Of a stretch of 64,000 nucleotides of DNA, positions 54,380 to 64,000 are shown in pieces. How positions within the stretch are numbered: position 1 is the first letter of the stretch; each line of letters begins with the position of its first letter. The DNA comes from Wurfbainia villosa. Its lineage: Eukaryota; Streptophyta; Magnoliopsida; Zingiberales; Zingiberaceae. The translations under genes and the position numbers were made by a program. The stretch spans positions 85,919,174 to 85,983,173 of the forward strand of contig CM045991.1 of NCBI GenBank assembly GCA_025175895.1, read 5' to 3'. Under the pieces are notes generated by a model that was given only the letters and a program-made list of their open reading frames with translations, searched no databases and was not told where the DNA came from.

Positions 54380-56067
54380 ATGGAATTCTAAGACAAGCTT
54401 GGATGGGATATCAACACACCTATCCCTTATACCTTCTATGGACAAGAAGGATTCAATCAATGGAAGGTGAGGATTGAAGAATTCTTGATGATGAAGGACT
54501 TTGAAGAGTGGGGCATTTTGATGGAGGGATTTCAATATCCAAAAGGACAAAGGAGGGCCTCAAGATGAAGAAGTGGACCGAGGAACAAATCCAAGAGTTC
54601 GAAAAGAATACAAAGGTAATTAAATTCTTGGTTGATTTGATTCCTAATAAAATTATGTGTGAGCTAGGTGAGTACAAGGATGCCAAAGAGCTTTGGAGTC
54701 AAGTGGCAAAATATCATGAAGGCTCACAACCGATCCAAGAGGAAGAGACCGAAGAGGAAGTAGAATCGGAAGTTGATAGGGAGTCAATTTCCGGGTTGGT
54801 GGAGGAAGTGGAAGAAGCATCCACTTCTAGGATTGAGGAGGAGATTAGAGTTTCCTCAACACCGGAGCATCAAGAAGAAGCTTCGACATCCGGTCAAGAT
54901 GAAGAAGCCCAAAATCCAATTCCGGTCTCCATTAACCTAGGTAACTCAAACACTCTAATTTCAAATAAAAATAATATTATGTGTTTTGAGTGTAGGGAAT
55001 TTGGGCACTATAAGAGCAAGTGCCCAAAGAAGATTAGGAAAGCTCCACCGGCACCAAAAGTCAAGGATGCCGGTTCCCCAACACCTAAAGGCAAGGAGCA
55101 CATCATATGCTTCAAGTGCAATTCAAAAGGACATTATAGGAATCAATGTCCTAGGGGGAGCAAAAAGACCCAAGAAGAAGCATCACAAGTAGGGGGAGCT
55201 AAGGCTAACCCTAAGGTACATTTTAGTAATGCATCTTCTAATTTAAATGCTAAAAAGCATGCTAGGAACTTTAATTCTCTTGCAATTTATGAAAAGCATG
55301 CTAATAGGAATAAATATTTTTGCTTAGGAGCTAAGAGAGTCCATGTAGGAAATAGGGAGAAATTTGGGACTACTGTCCCTAAAAACAACTTATTTAAGGA
55401 CAAACTTAGGTCAAATAACTCAAGATCAATTTTACTAAGGGAGACAATTAGAAAGGTGCAAGAGCATCTAGGTCTAAACCCTAAATGGACTAGGCATATG
55501 CCTAGGAAGTCCAATGCCCAAGATTTAAATCAAAATTCTAAAATTGGGCAATTAGAAAAGGAAAATCAAGTCTTGAGGTCAAGACTTGAAAAACTTGAAA
55601 AGACCCTAAATAAGATACAAAATCAATTTAAAGGGTTTAATGGTCAAAGTCAAAGGTCCAAAAGTCAAAGTCAACACCAAGGACCTAAGAGTCAAAAGTC
55701 AACCAAGGGCAAGCAAGGTTTGGGTCACAAACCTAAGCCTAAAGTGGCTTATCATAGTGTTCCATTTGACTATGGAACACAAACTAGGTCTAGGAAGACC
55801 AAGGTCAATAGGGAAGTCATCCCTAGAGTTGACCAAAGGGTGTGCCTAGTGGCTAGGGTTTCTAGGAAACCTAGGGTGGCCACTAAGAAGGTTGCAAGGG
55901 GAGTTACCCCTAGAGTCAACCTAGGTAAGACCCAAATGACCAAGGCTAACAAGCCTAGGAGGGTCATTAGGAAGGTATCTAGGGAGGTTATCCCTAAGGA
56001 ATACCTAATTAACCCTAGGAGCTCAAATTGGTTTTGGGTTCCTAAGAGCGTGATTGATTCATGCTAA
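54380..56067 (+). pseudogene. gag of copy H (long open part, damaged start)
   Basis: By comparison with copy C the start is ATG at 54380 (MEF, a TAA at 54389, then DKLGWDINTPIPYTFYGQEG), with a frame change near 54545. From 54508 to the stop at 56065-56067 the frame is open for 519 codons; an in-frame ATG at 54565 gives MKKWTEEQIQEF. Features in order: acidic Ser/Glu-rich stretch, knuckles CFECREFGHYKSKC and CFKCNSKGHYRNQC with all ligands, NSKIGQLEKENQVLRSRLEK as probable coiled coil, Gln/Ser-rich linker, basic tail with REVIPRVDQ, RGVTPRVNL, REVIPKEYL, and the end NWFWVPKSVIDSC. A shortened Gag could still be made. Confidence 0.88.
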
Positions 56068-57952
56068 GATGGGTTTAGGGTGTGCCAACCTTGATTGGAT
56101 GGGTAGTTAACTCAACCATGGCAAAGGTGGCATGTTAGGTCATTTTCAAGGTTTTGGTTACCTTGGGATGTGGTTAGATTTGAATTCTAAAGGATTTTAG
56201 GATGTGCGAATATTAATTGAGAAGTTTTGATAAAATGATCAAATTGGCACAAGTTGGGTTTAGAGGTTAGTGTGTCATTTTGGGTTCTTGGCACACTAGG
56301 GAGATTAGGTTAATATGGAAAAATATATCTAATTATATCAAATGGCAATTAATATTAAAATTTAGGTATTACTATACCTATATATTTTATATGCCATGCT
56401 TTGATTGCCATATAACATGCCATGACATCATGCTTACTTTTAATCATTTTATATGTCATGTTCATGTTTTAGGATTAAGGTTTTAAATGTCATGTGTTTT
56501 TAGATTTCATCTTATGCCATGACATCATGATTATGAGCATATGCTTATTTATATCATCATTAATGCCATAATCATTCATGTATTTAAGAAAAATTTCGAT
56601 TGAAATTGATTTAAGGACTATGGCATGACTTGGAGTCTCATTCATAAGGGAATCAAGTAGGGTTGCCTTAGAAGATACATGAAACCCTAGTTTTAAATGA
56701 ACCAAAACCCACATCTCACATCCAATTGACATGTATGTGTATTTTTACACCCTAGATACATATGAGATGCTAGGATATGAGTTAAGTTCAAGGTGCATAG
56801 TTTTTGCATCTAGATGAATTAAAACTCATCTAATTTCAAATGTGGATCATTAGGAAAGCTTGTGTACAAGTCGTGTGCATAGAGCCCAAGGAATATGATC
56901 CAAAACATGGTTTTGAAATCATTTTAAAATCAATTTAGAAAACCTTGGTGAAGTCTATCTTTTGATAGCAATCACCATTGATGAAGTTGATACAAAATAG
57001 GGCCAAAACATTGAAAATTTCAATGGTTTTGAGTTTTGTATCAAACTCACTATTTTATGGGCAAAATAATTTTCAAATATTTTTCACCCATTGTAATGAC
57101 TATAAGTAATATACGTATCAAATTTTATGAATTTTCAAATTACGTATAATTACTTATGTTTTTCTAAATCTAAATCTTGATAATTTGAAATTGAAATTTG
57201 GCTATCGATCGGTATGCTGGTGTTAGTCGGTGATTCTTGTCGAGTCATTGCCAGGTCTGATTTCGGGTTAACAAGGTTTGTTTAGCCCGTGTTCAGCTAT
57301 GGAAAAGGTTCCTAATCACTCCTAACCCTAGGATATGCTTTAGGAAGCATTATAAAGGGTGAAAATCCATTGGATATGGATTAGGAGTTGTGTTAGGTCA
57401 AAGTATCAAATTTAGGGTGAGTGAAAGTTCTATATTGAACTTAGAACCTTAATTTTGATGGGTTAGAGTTCCTATTGGCTTAGGGGCTTCCCAAGGACAT
57501 TGTTGGTGCAATGGTCAAGGGGGAGCAAGCCTTTAGGGGGAGGTATCCATCTTGGGATGATGGATGTGTTTTTCTCCTTGAAGAGGAGAAGTTATTGGGA
57601 AAGTATCATCAATTGGAAAAATTGATGGGTTTTTGATACCCAATTTGAAAATTGGGTGAGAGTATAGGATTGCCTCTCTTGAGTGATATGTGAATTATCA
57701 CTAGGAAGATGGTAGGTATCCTAGGTATTTATTTTTGGATCAAGGGGGAGATTGTAAGATCTCATTGGGACATGAGACATTAACCTCCTTGGAGAGAAAA
57801 CCTTTTTGATGTTAGTCAAAAAGGGGGAGAATGTTTGGGGGAGAACATTTGGAGAGTGTTTACCAATTTGGGATAATTGGTAAGGGATTTGAGTTAGTGG
57901 TCTAACTCAAATGATTTGTTTGGTTTTTGTCAAACATCAAGAAGGGGGAGAT
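56068..57952 (+). other. conserved non-coding region of copy H
   Basis: No gene. Holds the gag-downstream part, ATGACATCATG words (56400-56530), the structured segment (56947-57044), and a series of purine tracts: CAAGGGGGAG (57515), TTAGGGGGAGG (57534), CAAGGGGGAG (57742), AAAAAGGGGGAG (57819), TTTGGGGGAG (57834) and AAGAAGGGGGAG (57939-57950) at the LTR edge. Confidence 0.78.
56947..57044 (+). ncRNA. conserved structured segment (copy H)
   Basis: Hairpin 1 is perfect (GGTGA..CTATCTTTTGATAG..TCACC, 56947-56976). Stem 2 pairs TTGATACAAAA (56987-56997) with TTTTGTATCAA (57034-57044): the last G-C pair of copies A and C is A-T here, changed on both sides. The enclosed part is CATTGAAAATTTCAATG, itself self-complementary. 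Confidence 0.58.
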
Positions 57953-58987
57953 TGTTGGTGCAATCGGCCCAGGTCACGATTGACCAGGACTCGAGTTTGA
58001 CTCGAGTGATGTTTTGATGTTTCGACAAAAACATATGACAATGTAATTGTCATGGGAAAGTCCAAGTCTTGTGTACTTGGCATGGAAAGTCCAAGTGGAA
58101 CAGGCTAAGGGTGGTCTAGGAAGTATGGGGGCACCATACTTGGGTTAAAACCTCATTTTTGAGGTTGGCAGTCGACTGGCATTATGTCCGGTTCGACTGC
58201 CATGAGTCGACTTGAGTTCGACTGCCAATTTAGAGCTGGAATTTCTCTGGCAATCGCTCATTGAGCAGCGATTCGATGATGTCGCGATCGCTAAGGGTCA
58301 GCCGATCGCTAAGTTCGCGGTCGAAGAACGCCGTAGCCGATCGCCACCGACTACGGGCGTTGGAAGTCGACTGCCAATGTTGGCAGTCGACTGCCAAGAG
58401 TCCCGTTGGAACTTGTCCAACGTGGATTGAGCCGTTGTCTAACAGCTACAGTGCTGTCAGTCGACTGCTAGGCAGAAATCCAGCCCGATGGAGGATAAAA
58501 GCAGCTGTTCGTGGAAGGCTCAAGCATCAGTTCTTTGGGAGCTTTCTTGAGGCGATTTGAAGGCGATTTGCATGTGCATTTCAGGGCCCTTCAACCTCAT
58601 CCAAGCAACCAACAAGCAAAGCGCTCAAACCCTAGTTTTGTGAAGTGTTCTTTACATTTCCTTTGTATTTTCTTGTATCTATTTCTTTTATTGTTGTAAA
58701 CGTTTGTACGAGGTTTCTCCGCCTCCGATTTGTTGTCGAGAAGGAGTTTATTGATTAGTGATTGCATTGGCATCGCTAGAGCTCGATCCGTGGAGTAGGA
58801 ACCGTGCGGTTCCAAACCACATTATATCTTTGTGTTATTGTGTTTGTGTTTTTGTTTTCGTTATTGCTTTATTATCTTTGTTTCCGCTGCGCTAACGAAA
58901 TTGTAGAGACAAACACGCGATCGAATTCCATTTACGAACGGTCAAACGCTATTCACCCCCCCCTCTAGCGGCATCAAATCTCCAACA
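57953..58987 (+). repeat. 3' LTR of copy H (internally deleted)
   Basis: TGTTGGTGCAATCGGCC to ATCTCCAACA, 1035 bases. After CCAAGTGGAACA (58091-58102) it jumps to GGCTAAGGGTGG, leaving out about 520 bases present in the 5' LTR (roughly 52980-53499), including the minisatellite. It keeps a longer palindrome part (58164-58470) than the 5' LTR. Confidence 0.92.
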
Positions 58988-58992
58988 AATAC

Positions 58993-60074
58993 AACAAAAG
59001 AAAGCCAAGAACACTTTACAACAATCTTTTGGAAGTTTGCTTGTTGATTGCCTTGAACTAGCCTTGAAGACCCTGATTTGCAACAGCAAATCGCTCCAAA
59101 TCGTGTAAGAAAATTGGTGCCAAAATCCTTCTTCCGAGCTGCTTTTATAACCTACAATCGGGCTGGATTTTTGCCTAGCAGTCGACTGATCGGGACCATC
59201 AGTCGACTGCCCCTTTAGCCATTGTCTCACAATAGCATGAACCACGTCGGATAAGTCCAACAGTTACTCCATCAGTGGATTGATCATACCCATCAGTCGA
59301 CTGATGGCTCAATCAGTCGAGTGGTCGGGCCGAACACTCGACTGGAGAACCTTCTGTGCCCGAGATCCCAGCCATCAGTCGACCGGATCACGGATCGATC
59401 AGCCCAACTCGACGATCATTGCTAGGACACTTCAAACAAGAGGTTTTAACCCAACTATGGTGCCCTCATACTTGCTAGACCACCCATAGCCTAGACCTAA
59501 GCCTTCTAGCCACCTCCGTCAACCTCGTGCCTATCGGATCCCTCTAAGTCATCCATGACTTGTTCATCCATACGCTAGCCTTCATGTTCTTCCATCAGCT
59601 ATTGTCATACTAACGGTGTCTACACCGCCAAGGCACATTGGACTTATGCTGCCAAGACTCCGCTTGGACTTTACGCCGCCAACTATTAGACTTATGCTGC
59701 TAAGACTTCACCCTTGGATTTTACGCCGCTAATATCAAACCCCTTGGACGTTCCAAATGTCAAGTACCCATGACTTGGACTTTCACCGCCAAGACTGCAC
59801 CCTTGGACTTATGTGCCCAAGACTACACCCTTGGTCTTTACATGCCAACCCATGTTGGACTTTCCATGCCAAGTACCCATGGCTTGGACTTTCCTTGCCA
59901 AACTATGTTGGAATTTTCCTTGCCAAGACCCATGCTTAGACTTTTCATGTCAAGTACTCATGACTTGGACTTTACCATGACAATCATATTGTCATATGTT
60001 TTTGTCAAATATCAAAATATCGCCGAGTCAAACTCGAGTCCGGTCAATCGTGACCTGAGCCGATTGCACCAAAA
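58993..60074 (-). repeat. LTR of copy I, inner part (minus strand)
   Basis: Continues the minus-strand LTR from 52829 after copy H. On plus: AACAAAAGAAAGCC, palindromes (59180-59400), minisatellite in reverse (59630-59990), ending CGATTGCACCAAAA, the decayed reverse of TGTTGGTGCAATCG. Followed by ATCTCCCCCTTTTTG, the reverse of the purine tract. Confidence 0.87.
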
Positions 60075-61828
60075 ATCTCCCCCTTTTTGATGTTTGACAA
60101 AAACTCCCTTGAGTTAGGACCTTAACTCAAATTCCCTTACCAATTATTCCAAATTGGTAATCTTACCTTTCTCCCCCTTTTTGACTAACATCAAAAAGAT
60201 TCTCTCCAAGGAGGTCAATGTCTCATATCCCAATGAGATCTTACAATCTTCCCCTTGGTCCAAAAATACCTAGGATGCCTACAATCTTCCTAGTGATAAG
60301 TCCCATATCACTAAAGAGAGGCACTCCTATAAACTCTCCAAACTTCCAAATTGGGTATCTCAAATTCCCATTAATTCTCCCCCTCATGAGGAAGAACACA
60401 TCCATCATCCCATGATGGATGACTCCCCCTAAAGGCTTGCTCCCCCTTGACCATTACACCAATAATGTCCTTGGGAAGTCCCTAAGTCAATAGGAACTCT
60501 AAACCATTAAAAATAAGGTTCAAAGTTCAACATTGAACTTTCCCTCACCTTAAAATTGATACATCATCCTAACAACTCTCTTAATCCATGTCCAATGGAT
60601 TTTCACCCTTTATAATGCTTCCCAAAGAATATCCTAGGGTTAGGAGTGGTTAGGAAACTCTAACATAGCTGAAAATGGACTAAACATACCTTGTTATCCT
60701 GAAATCAGCCTGGCAGTCGACTCTATCAGTCAACCAGTCGACTGCCTTTCACATTAGTCGACTGCCACAAAGGGCATTCGATTGATCAAAAAGCATAAAT
60801 AATTCTATATATTTTAAAAAATCATGATAATTCATACGTATAATACTTATGACCAATACAATGGGTGAAAAATGTTAGAAAAATATTTTACCCATAAAAT
60901 AGTAAAATTGACACAAAGTTCAAAAGTGAAGAAAAACTTCAATGTTTAAACTTCATCAATGGCGATTGCTATCAAAAGATAGACTTCACCAAGGTTTTCT
61001 AAAATAATTTTAAAATGTTCCTTGGGCTCAATGTACATGACTTGTACACTAGCTTTCCCAATGATCCACCACATGATTTTAGATGAGTTTGAGTTCATCT
61101 AGATGCAAAAACTATGCATCTTGAACTTAACTCATATTCTATCATCTCACATGTATCTAGGGTGTATAAATACACATACATGTCAATTTAGATGTGAGAT
61201 GTGGGTTTTGGTTTATCTTAAACTAAGGCCTCATGCATTTTCTAAGGCAACACTACTTGATTCCCTTATAAATGAGACTTCAATTCATGTCATTGTCCTT
61301 AACTCAATTTTTATTAATGCATGAATGATTATGACATTAATGATGATATAAATAAACACATGCTCATAATCATGATGTTATGGCATAAGATGGAATCTAA
61401 GCATACATGACATTTAACCCTAATCCTAAACATGATCATGACAAATTAAATAATTGAAAGTAGATATGATGTCATGGCATGTTATATGCCAAATCAAGCA
61501 TGACAAATAAAATATAAGGTATATAATACCTAAATTTTAGTATTTGTTGTCATTTGTTATTATTAATCTCATTTTGCCATATTGTCAATTATCTCCCAAG
61601 TGTGCCAAAAACCCAAAATGGCACACCTTAACCTCTAAACCTAAATTGTGCCAATTTGATTGATTTTTCATAATTCCAAAAATATATTGGCAGATCCTAA
61701 AAACTTTTAGGATTATAATTCAAATCTATTTCCAAGGTATCCATAACCTTGAAAATTACCTAAAGTGTCACCTTTACCATGGTTAGGTTAACTGCCCATC
61801 CATTTAAAATTGGCACACCAAAACCCAT
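60075..61828 (-). other. non-coding region of copy I (minus strand)
   Basis: Mirror image of the non-coding region of the other copies: C-tracts at 60078, 60173, 60249, 60379, 60424 and 60441, palindromes near 60714-60770, hairpin 1 at 60953-60982 region (CTATCAAAAGATAG at 60969-60982), and ATGTCATG words 61330-61510. The left arm of stem 2 has lost bases here, so the long stem is broken in this copy. No gene. Confidence 0.75.
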
Positions 61829-61896
61829 CTAGCGTGAATCGATCATGCTCTTAGGAACTCAATACCTATTAGAGCTCCTTGGGTTTATTAGGTATT
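61829..61896 (-). pseudogene. gag C-terminal end of copy I
   Basis: The minus strand reads YLINPRSSNRY, a stop (TGA) where tryptophan is expected, VPKSMIDSR and TAG (61831-61829): the last 22 codons of the family gag. Cut by the Athila LTR at 61897. Confidence 0.82.
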
Positions 61897-63261
61897 TGAT
61901 CCATGCAACACGACCTCAAATATCATGATGGAGACAATCGAGGACTCGAAGCGCACGCTCGCGCTCAACGCCCGCAAGTGCAAGGATGTCGTCAAGTAAT
62001 AAAAGACTATCGATCCTCAAGGACTAATATTTGAATACCGATTTGTTCAGTGGGTGAAATTGTTCGAAAGTAAAATCTAAAGTATTCGATTGTGAGGGTT
62101 GTCGGTGGACTAAACTCTAGTACGGTGTCACACGGAGGAAGAAAGGAGCATGCCGAGATCTTTAAAAGGGATTTTAGGACTTCAGTTTCTCTTGTGTGTC
62201 GCAAAACATGCTATCAATTTGGCGTTGTCTAAACATCTAACTATGGTTTTGTGGAAGGGACACCATACACACTCCCGATGAGCCACCTCATCTATCGGGA
62301 GCTATCTCTGCCTTATAATGGGATAGGTGGTACAAGGATGCCAAATCAATCCCTTCAACGAACCATTTCCAGTTCCATCGCATCCTTCTACCCACGGTTA
62401 CAGGAGAGCAGGTTTACCCCTAGGTTCCTTGTATAAATCCCCTAAATCCTAGATATGAGGGTTGTCACCCCTCATATCGCCTAAGCACAGCAAGTAGAAA
62501 ACCAAATACGTATAGATATTGTTATAAACAATTTCCAATTGCAAATTCAAACTCAAAAATAGAATTCAATTTGAAGCAACATGTCATGCGTACACAAGCT
62601 ACTCTCTAATCCTAGAATTGAAGGAACTACTCCATATATAGAAGAGGAGAATCACAAGGCAAGTTCATGTTCGAATATATCAGAAATAAAATTCAAGAAC
62701 AAGAGGTTACAATGATGATGTGGCCTTCTCTCTGGCGTTGAAGTACATAACTTGGATCTTCGGCGGCGTTCTTCCTCCCCGTTGCGAGTTCTCGAGGCTT
62801 TTTAGGGCTTCGGTGTGCCGTCCTAGCCATCGTGCCTCACCCCTAGGGTTTGGGTAGAGCTCTCCTTATATAGACATCACATCGGATCACTGCAAAATCC
62901 GAAAAAAAACCCTAATCGCGTCAATCTGCTAGGCCGCCACACGGCCATGTGTTTCCACACGGCCATGTCGTGTGCGGCCCTAGGGTGGCTGATCTCGCCC
63001 ATTGGACACAGTCGTGTGTAGCCACACGCCCTGACCATGTCCCATTTTGCGTCTAGCTGCAAAATGTCCTTCTTTTTCTCCAAAAGTGCGCCTTTTCCCC
63101 CTAAATGCTATCCTGCACGCAAAAGTACAAAGAGCAGTCCTCCGAACCAGAAAATAGGAAATGTATGCAAAACAAAGTGACATATGCATGAAACTAACAT
63201 GAAATGTAATGAGATGTGAGTGAAAACTACTCCTAAACCCCTATATGTTTTGCTCACATCA
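61897..63261 (-). repeat. 3' LTR of a second Athila element
   Basis: Plus-strand TGATCCATGCAACACGACC to TTGCTCACATCA; on the minus strand TGATGTGAGC to GCATGGATCA. 1365 bases, collinear with 25850-27238. A TATATAAGG lies near 62872-62864 on the minus strand. Inserted in the gag end of copy I; the other side is outside the window. Confidence 0.9.
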
Positions 63262-64000
63262 CTTCCCCCAGACTTAAATCTTTGCTTGTCCTCAAGCAAA
63301 CCTTAGTGCCATGAAATTTTAAAAGGATGTTGTTCAATACTTAGCATGTTAACTAAATTTATCAAGTGGTATTTGCAATCAAAGCAAAATAAATATATTC
63401 TAGAAATTCACTAAATTAGCTCCTCTTGCTCGTGCTAAGTGAATCATTCTTAGGGGATACTCGTTCCATGGTGAGTTAAGTCGTTATCCTATAGCTTTCC
63501 TAAGGTATCCAGCTCTTAGGCACTTACCTACCCAAAGCGAGGGTCGTTCCTTAGATCTAGCACAAAGTCTCAAAGCCATGCTCGGTATTGAGAGAAATTG
63601 GTAGGTGTTTCCCCAGTAACCTAATTCAGTCTCAAAGGGGCACCTAGCCATTTCCACCCACGACAACTATTTTTTTATCCCTCATAATCCCTCTCTCTCT
63701 CTCTTTTTTTTCGGCTCACTGAGATTTTAATTTTTCCGAATGGGCATACACAATTTGAGCATCTCCAGTAACTAAAATGTTAGTCTTAGGGTCACCTATG
63801 AATTCCAAAGTACTAGACTACTGAGATGAATCGTAACTAGGTATGTACTAGACTCTCCCTTTCAGAATGTTTGACATGTGTAGATGTAAAAATAGAAGCT
63901 AACCAGTGTAAGTCTAGAATATTCATTCAAAGCCATTAAAATAAAATACCACGAGGTAAATGAAGTTACACTACTCATTGAAACAACTCATGAAGAAAAC
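63262..64000 (-). mobile_element. internal region of the second Athila element (3' non-coding part)
   Basis: Matches 27239-27990: polypurine tract (minus strand AGTCTGGGGGAAG touching the LTR), then non-coding DNA including a pyrimidine run on plus (63689-63712). No gene before the window ends. Confidence 0.85.

Larger units (their letters stand above)
52830..58987 (+). mobile_element. complete gag-only LTR retrotransposon copy H
   Basis: 5' LTR 52830-54312, PBS 54315-54326, gag to 56067, non-coding region, 3' LTR 57953-58987. Flanked by AATAC on both sides (52825-52829 and 58988-58992), a perfect 5-base duplication. 6158 bases. Best-preserved gag in the window. The two LTRs differ by two large length changes but otherwise look close. 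Confidence 0.94.
52506..61896 (-). mobile_element. gag-only copy I (minus strand), interrupted by copy H
   Basis: Minus-strand 3' LTR (52506-52829 and 58993-60074), non-coding region (60075-61828) and the last codons of gag (61829-61896). Copy H sits in the LTR with an AATAC duplication. Cut at 61897 by the second Athila LTR. Itself inserted in the gag of copy G. Confidence 0.88.

Noticed and set aside
1..64000. Host gene or disease-resistance locus
   Set aside because: Nothing outside the transposable elements shows a recognisable host domain, spliced structure or conserved long frame.
1..64000. CRISPR array or bacterial operon
   Set aside because: The regular repeats are LTR minisatellites and microsatellites; all recognised proteins are plant retrotransposon families.

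Overview
The window is plant nuclear repeat DNA, most likely a heterochromatic or pericentromeric block of an angiosperm with a large genome. It carries Ty1-copia pol with the Sirevirus-type layout, Athila-type Ty3-gypsy, a plant LINE, a probable tRNA-derived SINE, and initiator-tRNA-Met primer-binding sites. I see no host gene, no rRNA or tRNA gene and no organellar sequence. I cannot name the species. Almost every recognisable coding region is retrotransposon-derived and damaged; the longest open frame is a gag at 54508-56067.

Most of the window is made of one family of gag-only LTR retrotransposons, called here the TRG family (the layout known in plants as TR-GAG, with Sirevirus-like traits). 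Each copy has LTRs of about 1.4-1.5 kb running TGTTGG...CCAACA, a PBS two bases inside, one gag with two CCHC zinc knuckles and a basic tail, no protease/integrase/RT, 1.4-1.9 kb of conserved non-coding sequence with a structured RNA-like segment, several polypurine tracts, and a 3' LTR. Copies: A (4100-7318, 3' part), B (9510-15761, complete), C (18477-24693, complete), K (25454-25849, LTR piece), D (33861-36186, minus, partial), E (36187-51201, interrupted by F), G (gag only, 51202-52505), H (52830-58987, complete), I (52506-61896, minus, interrupted by H).

Layout from left to right: 1-4099, 3' half of an autonomous-type Sirevirus copia inserted in copy A. 4100-7318, copy A. 7319-8529, wreck of a minus-strand gypsy. 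8530-9509, unassigned with weak repeats and a hairpin. 9510-15761, copy B with a SINE-like insert. 15762-17546, unassigned. 17547-25377, a 5'-truncated LINE split by copy C. 25378-25453, scrap of copia RT. 25454-25849, LTR fragment K. 25850-33860, minus-strand Athila lacking RT and integrase. 33861-36186, copy D. 36187-51201, copy E with copia F (40855-50145) inside its 3' LTR. 51202-52505, gag G. 52506-61896, copy I with copy H inside. 61897-64000, 3' end of a second minus-strand Athila.

Insertion order can be read from target-site duplications (TSDs): C into the LINE (TGTTA/TGTCA), F into E (CAAGT), H into I (AATAC), the SINE-like unit into B (16 bp). The most interesting signal is in the non-coding half of the TRG family: a small invariant hairpin followed by a longer stem whose arms change together between copies. 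It suggests a conserved cis-acting RNA of an element that must borrow its enzymes. Copia 1-4099 shares the family's LTR ends and polypurine tract and is a plausible type of helper.
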